Below, piece by piece: positions 16,669 through 23,839 of a stretch of 33,106 nt of DNA. Source of the DNA: a virus; IMG/VR virus record IMGVR_UViG_3300047548_000541, positions 1 through 33,106 of that record; one strand, written 5' to 3'. Made by a program: the position numbers and the translations under genes. The notes below the pieces were generated by a model. The model was given only the letters and a program-made list of their open reading frames with translations, ran no database searches and was not told where the DNA came from. Numbering within the stretch: the stretch's first letter is position 1; every line of letters starts with the position of its first letter.

Positions 16669-17667
16669 ATGGGACTTAAGTTAAGCGATATATTAAAAAA
16701 ATCACTAGAGTTAGAAAAAATAGATTTTGCGTCTGTAATAGGTAAGGTAAATAATTACGTTACCGACGTAGAATCTAGTTTAAATGATCTAACATACGTA
16801 AGCACTGCTGAACAAAAAGAATTAGCTGAACAAATTAAGCATCTATTGCAACAGTATCAAGACAACAATTTAGCTATTAGCAAAAATCTAAAAAGAATTG
16901 TTTACAATGATGCTGAGCAATATATAAATGCTGGTGAAGATATTTGGAAGAAAAACTCTGAACAAATGTTATTTCACGAACATTTGGAATGGATAAAGCT
17001 CTTTCCTCCAAACAAAGATGAGTTTACTTCTTTTTCTTCTAAGATTTTTAATTACTCAAATTGGCAATATCCAGGATTAGTATACGGTGCTAAAAATACT
17101 GATTTACTAAATGCAATTAAGCATTGCGAACCAATGTATATCATGGAAAACTTTAAAGAATATTTTTCTTTGCAAAAAGAAAAGTTTCATCCTGATTTTA
17201 TCAGAAAGTTAAAGTTTTATCACTTAAACGACATTAACTTACTGCCAAAAAATGATATTGGGTTAATTGTCGCTTTTAATGAATTTCCTTTTTTACCTTG
17301 GTATTCAATACAAATCATATTGCACAAATTTATTGAGCGTCTAATGCCAGGTGGTATATTGATTTTTAATTATAACAATTGTGCAACTGTGCGTGGATTT
17401 AAAATGTTCGAAGATCAAATGATGACTTACAGTACACCACATATGTACATTAACTTTTTAACTCATCAAAATTTGGTTTTGCTCGAACATTTTGTGTCTG
17501 ATAAAGAAACGTTCAGCTATATGATATTCCAAAAAGATGGCAATAGAAAGCTGATAAAGAAATACCCAAGTGTTGGTTTTATTAAAGAACAACCTTCATT
17601 TAAGACACACGACTTGCACCATAAAAAGCGAATAGAATTAATTCGCAAAATAGTAAGCGGCAAGTAA
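16669..17667 (+). CDS. Possible SAM-dependent methyltransferase-like protein with coiled-coil N-terminus
   Basis: A 332-aa protein. Residues 1-75 are helical and charged, likely a coiled coil (AEQKELAEQIKHLLQQYQDN). From about 125 the pattern is Rossmann-like: GLVYGAKNTDLLNAIKHCEP, an acidic residue in MYIMENFKEYF, the strand DIGLIVAFNEFPF, then RLMPGGILIFNYNNCATVRG, which resembles the PGG strand-and-turn of class I methyltransferases. The canonical glycine-rich motif I is weak, so activity is uncertain. It starts 12 nt after gene 43 without a clear ribosome binding site and is followed by the clamp promoter. The substrate is unknown. Confidence 0.5.
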   Translation: MGLKLSDILKKSLELEKIDFASVIGKVNNYVTDVESSLNDLTYVSTAEQKELAEQIKHLLQQYQDNNLAISKNLKRIVYNDAEQYINAGEDIWKKNSEQMLFHEHLEWIKLFPPNKDEFTSFSSKIFNYSNWQYPGLVYGAKNTDLLNAIKHCEPMYIMENFKEYFSLQKEKFHPDFIRKLKFYHLNDINLLPKNDIGLIVAFNEFPFLPWYSIQIILHKFIERLMPGGILIFNYNNCATVRGFKMFEDQMMTYSTPHMYINFLTHQNLVLLEHFVSDKETFSYMIFQKDGNRKLIKKYPSVGFIKEQPSFKTHDLHHKKRIELIRKIVSGK

Positions 17668-17677
17668 ATTATATAAT

Positions 17678-17706
17678 TTGACCTTATACGGTCAACACGC
17701 TATTCT
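17678..17706 (+). promoter_or_regulatory. Sigma70-type promoter with operator-like inverted repeat, before the clamp gene
   Basis: TTGACC (17678-17683), a 17-nt spacer and TATTCT (17701-17706) give a good host-type promoter with a start near 17713. The -35 is one arm of a perfect inverted repeat, TTGACC-N6-GGTCAA (17678-17695), so a dimeric regulator could block or recruit polymerase there. Confidence 0.65.
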
Positions 17707-17731
17707 ACATACATTAAACATAGGATGAAAG

Positions 17732-18463
17732 ATGAAAGACTATCTAATTGATATCGTTAAGCATACTGTTAGCCTCGGTTGTTTCGACAACCTTCGTGTT
17801 GACGGAACAGACAAGGAAACCAAGATCAGTTCAACTGAAAAGGAACGAACTGTTGTTCTACGTGCTAAGCTTCACGGTGTTATTCCAGAGTTTGAGGGAC
17901 TATTTGGTATTCCAAATCTTCCGCTACTCAGCACACTACTAAACATTCCTGAATATCAGGATGACGGTGCAAAGCTAACTGTTGATCGCAGAGCTGTTAA
18001 TAATGTTGAACAGCCAGTTAACATTAAATTTGAAAACGCAGCAGGCGACTTCAAGAACGAGTTCCGTTTGATGGCTTCAAACATTATTGAAAACATTGAA
18101 CCACTTCTAAAGTTCAACGTAACAAGCTGGCCATGCACATTTATCCCAACTGTTGCTGCACAGCAGCGTCTAAAGTATCAGACATCTGCACACCCAGAAG
18201 AGAAGGCTGTTACATTCCGTATTGAAAACGGTGATGTACGTGCAAGCATTGGTGATGGTTCTTCACACAATGGTAGCTTCGTATTCCATACTGGTGTTGA
18301 TAAGAAGGTTAAGGAAACTATTGTAGTACCAGTTCTCGTGGTAAATAGTGTACTAACACTCGCTGGTAATAAGACAATCCAGATGGGTGGACCAGGAATG
18401 ATGATTAGTGTTGATTCAGGTCTCGCTGGATACGACTATATCATTCCAATGCTTTCAAAGTAA
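17732..18463 (+). CDS. 45: Sliding clamp, gp45-like
   Basis: A 243-aa protein, slightly longer than T4 gp45 (228 aa). EFEGLFGIPNLPLLSTLL (residues 51-68) corresponds to the conserved DLNGFLGILSLV region of gp45. The rest alternates strands and short helices as in a two-domain clamp subunit, ending GLAGYDYIIPMLSK. Trimeric gp45 rings hold the polymerase on DNA and, in T4, activate late transcription. It has AGGA 6 nt before the ATG and its own promoter. The next gene, dpdA, follows after 10 nt. Sequence similarity is low, so the call rests on the motif, size and position near gene 43. Confidence 0.78.
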   Translation: MKDYLIDIVKHTVSLGCFDNLRVDGTDKETKISSTEKERTVVLRAKLHGVIPEFEGLFGIPNLPLLSTLLNIPEYQDDGAKLTVDRRAVNNVEQPVNIKFENAAGDFKNEFRLMASNIIENIEPLLKFNVTSWPCTFIPTVAAQQRLKYQTSAHPEEKAVTFRIENGDVRASIGDGSSHNGSFVFHTGVDKKVKETIVVPVLVVNSVLTLAGNKTIQMGGPGMMISVDSGLAGYDYIIPMLSK

Positions 18464-18473
18464 GGAGTACATT

Positions 18474-20225
18474 TTGGCAGAGCAATCTAACAAACAATCA
18501 AATCATGAGTTATATGAGTTTCAAAAGGGTAATGATTTAACACGCCCAAAACATGCAGTGTTTTTGCCTGCCATTTCTACTTTTTATAATACAGCAGTAA
18601 GCAGGCAGAGACATAACTCAAACTACGTTCCTAAAGAACGTATCCCAAAGAAGATGACACAAGGCGTTGAAGGTCTAAACTTTTTAGATCCTCAAAAGAG
18701 CATCTTCTATTACCCATGGGGATTGCATTCAGCAGGTCACGCACAATTGGATATTACACAAGTAGTACCAAAGGAAAGCATGATCCGTGATCGTCCCCGT
18801 GATGGTACTAGCTTTATGCTTGGTGACTCTGGGGGCTTCCAGATTGGTAAAGGTAAGTGGGAAGGCGAGTGGAGAGATCCAACTGGGCCAGAAGTAGCAG
18901 CGGAGATGGCACGTCAAGTTGCCAAAGGCGTTGATATGATTCCACTTATTGATCAAACTGGTAATCCAAAGACTGATCGTAATGGTAATCCAAAGTATAA
19001 GAAAGTTGATCACGCAAAAGTGTATCAAGCTAAACTTGATGCAGCACAAGCAAAGCGTAAGCAAGTTCTTAACTGGATGGATGCTTATATGGATTATGGC
19101 ATCATCTTAGATATTCCAGCATGGGTCAGTCGTAGCCCAGCAGGTATTGCTGCAACAGGTATTACTAGCTATCAAGAAGCTGTTAATGCAACCAAGTATA
19201 ACAATCAATTCTTCATTGAGAATAGAACTGGTGCTTGTAAGTTCCTCAACGTGCTACAGGGTGAAACACACGCTGATGCAGAGGACTGGTATCAGCAGAT
19301 GAAGGACTTCTGTGATCCAAAGAAGTATGACAAGCACTTTAATGGCTGGGCTATGGGTGGTCAGAATATGTGTGACATCCACTTAATCTTAAAGCGACTT
19401 GTTGCACTACATTTTGATGGACTTCTAGTAGAAGGCGTGCATGATTGGATGCACTTCTTAGGTACATCAAAGATGGAGTGGGCTGTACTGCTTACTGACT
19501 TACAAAATGCTGTACGCAAGTATTATAATCCAAACTTTACGATTAGCTTTGACTGTGCAAGTCCATTCCTCGCTAATGCTAATGGGTTGATCTACACAAC
19601 TATTCGTTTAGAGGATAGAGAAAAGTGGATCTATAAGATGGAACCCAGCATTGATAATCGAAAGTACAGCAGTGATACACGTACATTGCGTGATGGGTTA
19701 TTGCAAGAAAAGATTGTTCCAGAGTTTGAGGATAGTCCTGTATCAGAACTATTAGAAGTTAAGGATGTTTGTGTATATCCTCCAAACAAAGCAAACAAGA
19801 TGGGCGTTGTATCTAAGACAAGCTGGGATACTTTCAGCTATGCCTTGCAGATGGGACATAACACTTGGTTACACATCTTAGCTGTACAACGTGCTAACGA
19901 TGCTTATTATAATAAGGGAATGTTCCCAGCAATGCTTATTGATGAACGCTTTGAACGTGTAGTGTTTAGAGACATTATTGATAGCATTTTCTCAAAGACT
20001 GATCGTGCGGAAGCAGAAGCAGAAATTGATAAGTGGGATAAGTTCTATCTACGTATCATTGGTCAACGTGGTGCTGTTGGTAAGAAAACGCTTAATAGTA
20101 AGACTGGCTTTAATGCAATGTTTGATACACCAGAAGTATTAGTGGATGATAACGTTAGCATTGAAGATGAATACGAACTAGATCAAAACAAAGCAGACAA
20201 ACTCGACGAGGAAGATAATGATTAA
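18474..20225 (+). CDS. dpdA: DpdA-like DNA guanine transglycosylase (TGT fold)
   Basis: A 583-aa protein related to tRNA-guanine transglycosylases. GDSGGFQIGKG (117-127) matches the TGT DSGGFQ motif with Asp118. LNVLQGETHADAEDWY (258-273) and GWAMGGQN (291-298) match the base-binding loops, and SFDCASPFLANANGLIY (358-374) aligns with the nucleophile region (Asp360). DpdA enzymes exchange guanine in DNA for a 7-deazaguanine. The start is TTG 18474, with AAGGAG 6 nt upstream; upstream ATGs fall inside the clamp gene. FNAMF at 546-550 repeats the polymerase C-terminus and may bind the clamp. The tail after it is acidic. It overlaps the next gene by 8 nt. Confidence 0.88.
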   Translation: MAEQSNKQSNHELYEFQKGNDLTRPKHAVFLPAISTFYNTAVSRQRHNSNYVPKERIPKKMTQGVEGLNFLDPQKSIFYYPWGLHSAGHAQLDITQVVPKESMIRDRPRDGTSFMLGDSGGFQIGKGKWEGEWRDPTGPEVAAEMARQVAKGVDMIPLIDQTGNPKTDRNGNPKYKKVDHAKVYQAKLDAAQAKRKQVLNWMDAYMDYGIILDIPAWVSRSPAGIAATGITSYQEAVNATKYNNQFFIENRTGACKFLNVLQGETHADAEDWYQQMKDFCDPKKYDKHFNGWAMGGQNMCDIHLILKRLVALHFDGLLVEGVHDWMHFLGTSKMEWAVLLTDLQNAVRKYYNPNFTISFDCASPFLANANGLIYTTIRLEDREKWIYKMEPSIDNRKYSSDTRTLRDGLLQEKIVPEFEDSPVSELLEVKDVCVYPPNKANKMGVVSKTSWDTFSYALQMGHNTWLHILAVQRANDAYYNKGMFPAMLIDERFERVVFRDIIDSIFSKTDRAEAEAEIDKWDKFYLRIIGQRGAVGKKTLNSKTGFNAMFDTPEVLVDDNVSIEDEYELDQNKADKLDEEDND

Positions 20226-20463
20226 GATTGAAGGCGACTATCAGTACATTCAAACAAACACAATGCAGGATTACATTAATAGTCAACCTGCATTAAAGTT
20301 TACTGTTGGCGTTTCGCCATCATTCCGTAGTCTTATTGAAAGACTAGAGCGAATGGAACGTGAGTGGCAAGAGGAAAGGAATCTTATTAATTCCAATCCT
20401 GCTGTTAAGGCAAGTTACGAACAATTCCAGCAGATGGTAAAACTGGCTAAAGAGACAGCATGA
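20218..20463 (+). CDS. Small helical protein coupled to dpdA
   Basis: An 81-aa protein. The N-terminal 30 residues are strand-like, followed by a long amphipathic helix (RSLIERLERMEREWQEERNL) and a C-terminal module SNPAVKASYEQFQQMVKLAK. That module resembles the ends of two other small proteins here (genes at 26774 and 27508). GAGGAAG precedes the ATG. It overlaps dpdA by 8 nt and the next gene by 4 nt (ATGA), so it is translated with them. No known function; a scaffold or regulator for DpdA is possible only by position. Confidence 0.78.
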   Translation: MIKIEGDYQYIQTNTMQDYINSQPALKFTVGVSPSFRSLIERLERMEREWQEERNLINSNPAVKASYEQFQQMVKLAKETA

Positions 20464-20975
20464 GCTTAGCAGATAGACAAACACGCACTTTCTTTACTGG
20501 TGTAGAAGTTGAACACACGGTTGCTTACGGTACCAAGACATTATTTATCGTAGGCACACCATCTATTGATGAGATCACTACAGAGATTAAGGATCTTGCA
20601 GAAGATGGCTATGTAGTTGAGCATTTGTATTTTGGCACAAGCCAAACATACAAAAACATTGACGTGGCTACAGCTAAAAAGTTTGAGCGCATCATTCATC
20701 ATTTTCTTGATAACACAGATTACTGGGTTACACTAGACTTTGATGTTGCAGATATTAATCGTGTACACGAAGCTGGTTATTGTCAGCGTATGAAGTTTAT
20801 CCCAATGGTAAGCGTAAAGATGCCATACATTAAATTGCTTAACTATCATACTACACTTAAAATTGATGATACACAGTGGGGCTATAGCAATCCTGGTGTA
20901 TGGACTCATCACTTGCAATCACTACTAGGCAAGGAAGTATACACAGATTGGTCAGCCTACAAAGGGGATAAATGA
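20460..20975 (+). CDS. Unknown protein between dpdA and oxidoreductases; candidate deazaguanine tailoring enzyme
   Basis: A 171-aa protein I do not recognise. It appears alpha/beta: strand (TLFIVGTP), helix (SIDEITTEIKDLAEDGY), strand (VVEHLYFG), helix (AKKFERIIHHFLDNT), strand (YWVTLDFDV), strand (FIPMVSVKMP), strand (TLKIDD). This looks like part of a TIM-barrel or half-barrel, with no CxxxCxxC cluster motif. It overlaps the genes on both sides by 4 nt (ATGA). Its place directly after dpdA makes it a candidate for the step that changes CDG, for example a DpdL-type decarboxylase, but I cannot match it to DpdL from memory. Confidence 0.7.
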   Translation: MSLADRQTRTFFTGVEVEHTVAYGTKTLFIVGTPSIDEITTEIKDLAEDGYVVEHLYFGTSQTYKNIDVATAKKFERIIHHFLDNTDYWVTLDFDVADINRVHEAGYCQRMKFIPMVSVKMPYIKLLNYHTTLKIDDTQWGYSNPGVWTHHLQSLLGKEVYTDWSAYKGDK

Positions 20976-21868
20976 AAAGTTTAGTTGCTGGGCTTGGCAT
21001 TGGCAAATTGTATGTTGATGTCTTAACGCAGTTGGGTGCTGACGTTGTAACCGTTGACAAGGATGCAACTAAGAACCCAACCTTCACTAACTTTGCTGAA
21101 GCTTGTGCCAGTGATGAATACGACACAGTACATATCTGTACACCAAACTTCACACATGAAGAATTGTTTTATCAGTATGTACAAGGCAAGCATAAGCCAA
21201 ACAGTATTGTATTTGTAGAGAAACCTGGTTTTATAGAACCACAGCGTTGGCAAAAAGCAAGCGAAGCTGATGTTAGACTAATGATGGTTAAAAATAACCA
21301 GTATAGATCAAACATTCAAGAGATGTGCGATGATGCTAAAACAGCAGGGTTTATACGTTTGAGTTGGATCAATTACAATCGTGTACCAAATCCAGGCACT
21401 TGGTTTACTACAAAGGAATTAGCATGGGGTGGCGTTAGCAGAGATTTAATGCCACACTTGCTAAGCTATCTTCCAATGTTCTACCCAAGATCATTTAGAG
21501 ATTTTGGCATCTATCGAAAATTAGTACAGCAACGATCACAACTATCTGACTTAACATCAAGCGATTATGGCACAGTTAAAGCAGATGGCATTTATAATGT
21601 TGATGATTATTGTGCAATTGAAATGGCGTTAGCTGAAACTAGATTGCTTCTAATTGCAGATTGGCGCAGTATGCGTGAAGATAATGTTGGAATTGAAATG
21701 TTTACTGAGGCTGGTGCCGTATATCCACTTGGTCTTTGCCCCGAGGAAGCGTATAGTACTATGATACAAACTGCTTTACGCAATCAAAATGTTGACGAGT
21801 TTTGGAATGATCAACGAATACAAGACATTTGGATTCATAAAGTACTAGAGGAATTAAATGCAGCGTGA
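20972..21868 (+). CDS. Gfo/Idh/MocA-family oxidoreductase
   Basis: A 298-aa protein. AGLGIGKLYVDVLTQLGADV is a Rossmann start with the Gly-rich loop. TVHICTPNFTHEELF and VFVEKPGF are the conserved TPN..H and EKP motifs of NAD(P)-dependent sugar or inositol dehydrogenases. The second half (GTWFTTKELAWGGVSRDLMP) fits the substrate domain, with the D-x-x-x-H typical of the family (DLMPHLL). It is shorter than most members (330-400). AAGGGGA precedes the start; it overlaps neighbours by 4 and 11 nt. The substrate is probably a (nucleotide) sugar, but this is not shown. Confidence 0.88.
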   Translation: MKSLVAGLGIGKLYVDVLTQLGADVVTVDKDATKNPTFTNFAEACASDEYDTVHICTPNFTHEELFYQYVQGKHKPNSIVFVEKPGFIEPQRWQKASEADVRLMMVKNNQYRSNIQEMCDDAKTAGFIRLSWINYNRVPNPGTWFTTKELAWGGVSRDLMPHLLSYLPMFYPRSFRDFGIYRKLVQQRSQLSDLTSSDYGTVKADGIYNVDDYCAIEMALAETRLLLIADWRSMREDNVGIEMFTEAGAVYPLGLCPEEAYSTMIQTALRNQNVDEFWNDQRIQDIWIHKVLEELNAA

Positions 21869-22769
21869 AGTAAGACTATTAACTACAATGGGTCAAGGTT
21901 ATTTCGAGGAAATTATTTGGAATAAACCTGAGATTAAACCATACGAGATTGAAGTTAAAGCAGTAATGACTGGCATTTGTCGTAGTGATATTGACATGAT
22001 GAAAGGTCAGTTTAGCTTACCGTTGTGGATGCATGGTCACGAAGGACTTGGTATTGTTACAGAAATTGGTAGTCAAGTTCGAGACGTAGCTGTTGGCGAT
22101 TACGTTGCAACTCGTGGTGAACCTGCATACGCAGATTATTACAATGCCCCCATTGAAACGTATGTGAAAGTTCCAGAGTTACATCAAAAGTATATCGTAG
22201 AACCAATTGCATGTGGCATTAATGTGTTTCGTGAGATAATGCTACGTGCAGATATCTTTAATGGACAACGCATTGCCATTATTGGCACAGGGTTCCTAAG
22301 TCATGTTGTATACACTAATCTAAACTTGCGCGGTGTTTATAGCGGCATTGATGTAATTGGTAATTACAGCAAAGAGTTTTGGATGGAAGAACATAGTGTT
22401 GAAGTACAGCAATACTCAGAAGGCAAATACGATGTTGTTGTTGATCTAAGCAATAACGCAATTTCATTAACACAAGACATTTACAATCCAAATGCATTGC
22501 TAGTATTTGCAAGTGGCAAGCATCCAAAAGTAGCTAGCACGTTTGATTACCTTCTTTGGAATGCAGTTACAATGGTATGCCCAAGTCCACGTACACCAGG
22601 GTTCCATGCTTGTATGCTTGAAGCTGTTAGCCAAATTGAAACTGGCAAGCTTAATGTAGAAAACTTTTGGACAAAAGGATATAACCGCAATACAGAATGG
22701 CAACAGGCATTTCAGGATAGTTTGGATCGTCCAGAAGGATTTAACCGCGCTTACTTAAATTGGACTTAA
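21858..22769 (+). CDS. MDR-type zinc alcohol/sugar dehydrogenase
   Basis: A 303-aa protein of the medium-chain dehydrogenase family. GICRSDIDMMKG supplies Cys41 and Asp44, WMHGHEGLGIVTEIG supplies His61 and Glu62, and EPIACGINVFRE is the next conserved block; together these fit a catalytic zinc site. RIAIIGTGFLSHVVYTNLNL is the NAD(P) Rossmann motif. The lobe with four cysteines that binds structural zinc is missing, and the protein is shorter than the usual 340-350 aa. GAGG precedes the ATG, which overlaps the upstream oxidoreductase by 11 nt. It ends the dpdA operon. Confidence 0.88.
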   Translation: MQREVRLLTTMGQGYFEEIIWNKPEIKPYEIEVKAVMTGICRSDIDMMKGQFSLPLWMHGHEGLGIVTEIGSQVRDVAVGDYVATRGEPAYADYYNAPIETYVKVPELHQKYIVEPIACGINVFREIMLRADIFNGQRIAIIGTGFLSHVVYTNLNLRGVYSGIDVIGNYSKEFWMEEHSVEVQQYSEGKYDVVVDLSNNAISLTQDIYNPNALLVFASGKHPKVASTFDYLLWNAVTMVCPSPRTPGFHACMLEAVSQIETGKLNVENFWTKGYNRNTEWQQAFQDSLDRPEGFNRAYLNWT

Positions 22770-22781
22770 CCAAAATACACT

Positions 22782-22810
22782 TTGACAAAACGATTGTTTT
22801 ACAGTAGGAT
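22782..22810 (+). promoter_or_regulatory. Sigma70-type promoter at the 5' end of the 22817 gene
   Basis: A perfect TTGACA (22782-22787), a 17-nt spacer and TAGGAT (22805-22810). The predicted start falls at the ATG 22817. The same bases (AGGA, 22806-22809) also form a ribosome binding site for that ATG, so promoter and ribosome site overlap and could not both serve one transcript. Confidence 0.45.
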
Positions 22811-22816
22811 ACGAAC

Positions 22817-23230
22817 ATGCACACAGTGACAACAGAAAAAATGATTTGGGTAACATTTCAGCGTGAAGGTATTCACCGTTACCCCGCAGCACTAACAGAT
22901 CCAAAGCTCGCTACAGGTGATGAATATGATGTGAGCTTTCTTGGACATCCTCATCGCCATATTTTCCACTTTAAAGTTTATATCGAAGTATACCATGATG
23001 ACAGAGACATTGAGTTTATCCAATTTAAGCGTTGGCTCAATAACCTCTATGGTCAAGGTGAACTACAACTGGATTATAAGTCTTGCGAAATGATCGCAGA
23101 AGATTTATACTCTAAAATCAACTCCAAGTATCCGGGGAGAACAGTATGGATCGAAATTAGCGAAGATAACGAGAACGGCACTTTTGTAAAATTTGAAACT
23201 TATTCTTATACAGAGGAAGAAATCCAATGA
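22817..23230 (+). CDS. Conserved phage protein, possibly a diverged T-fold (QueD-like) protein
   Basis: A 137-aa protein conserved, as far as I recall, in marine T4-like phages. The order of features resembles 6-pyruvoyltetrahydropterin synthase/QueD: a His-rich strand HPHRHIFHFKVYIEV (like HGHxFxVxV), an EF..FKRWL helix, KSCEMIAEDLYSKI in place of the PTSExxA helix, and VWIEISED near the end, like the substrate-binding VxVxET strand. The catalytic DH is not found. AGGA lies 7 nt before the ATG. It overlaps the next gene by 4 nt. The fold call is tentative; it may be a structural relative without enzyme activity. Confidence 0.72.
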   Translation: MHTVTTEKMIWVTFQREGIHRYPAALTDPKLATGDEYDVSFLGHPHRHIFHFKVYIEVYHDDRDIEFIQFKRWLNNLYGQGELQLDYKSCEMIAEDLYSKINSKYPGRTVWIEISEDNENGTFVKFETYSYTEEEIQ

Positions 23231-23418
23231 AGGACCAAATGATTAAGATTTTTGACGATCTCGATAACTATCGCAAGTTTTGCGTAGAGTATGGGTATTC
23301 GTTTAATGAAGCCCATCTATACAAGGGCGATACGCCATGGGGTCAGTACTCACGCTGGCGCAGGGGCGACCGTGTAGTTGACAACTGGAAGAAGGATGCC
23401 CGTTATGGCATGGAATAA
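23227..23418 (+). CDS. Small conserved marine T4-like phage protein
   Basis: A 63-aa protein (FDDLDNYRKFCVEYGYSFNE, then WGQYSRWRRGDRVVDNWKKD) of a type widespread in T4-like phages of marine bacteria; function unknown. GAGGAAG precedes the ATG, which overlaps the previous stop by 4 nt. Its 3' end overlaps the start of the transpeptidase gene by 14 nt. Confidence 0.78.
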   Translation: MKDQMIKIFDDLDNYRKFCVEYGYSFNEAHLYKGDTPWGQYSRWRRGDRVVDNWKKDARYGME

Positions 23419-23839
23419 GCTAGCTTCGCTAGTAATGGGGGCAATGTTTATCGCCCTTCTTTCCAACCCAGCAAAAGCTGATTGGGTAAGCATTACTGTA
23501 GACATTAGTGATCAGCTAATGTATGTGGAAAATGGAAATGGGCAGCAGGAAGTTTATCCTGTTAGCACTGCACGTAAGGGCTACCGCACACCATATGGTG
23601 ATTTTAGTCCATACTACATGACTAAGATGCATTACAGCAGGAAGTATAATAACTCTCCAATGCCAAACAGCATCTTCTTTAAGGGCGGATATGCCATTCA
23701 TGCAACATATGATGTTAAGCGTCTTGGGCGCCCAGCAAGTCATGGGTGTGTACGACTAAGCCCAGACCATGCTGAACGACTTTACTACATGGTAAAGGAT
23801 GTTGGGATGGACAATACATCAATTCGTATCGTACCTTGA
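23405..23839 (+). CDS. Exported L,D-transpeptidase (YkuD domain)
   Basis: A 144-aa protein. I chose ATG 23405 because it gives a textbook Sec signal: MAWNK, a hydrophobic stretch LASLVMGAMFIALL, then NPAKA before Asp26. Longer starts add RR-containing residues. The mature domain has the YkuD core: GGYAIHATYDVKRLGRPASHGCVRL, cut here into AIHA (His99) and SHGCVRLS (His113, Cys115, Arg117). These enzymes make 3-3 cross-links in peptidoglycan or attach proteins to it in the periplasm. At about 119 aa the mature protein is a minimal domain without LysM. A phage copy suggests remodelling of the host wall during infection. Confidence 0.9.
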   Translation: MAWNKLASLVMGAMFIALLSNPAKADWVSITVDISDQLMYVENGNGQQEVYPVSTARKGYRTPYGDFSPYYMTKMHYSRKYNNSPMPNSIFFKGGYAIHATYDVKRLGRPASHGCVRLSPDHAERLYYMVKDVGMDNTSIRIVP

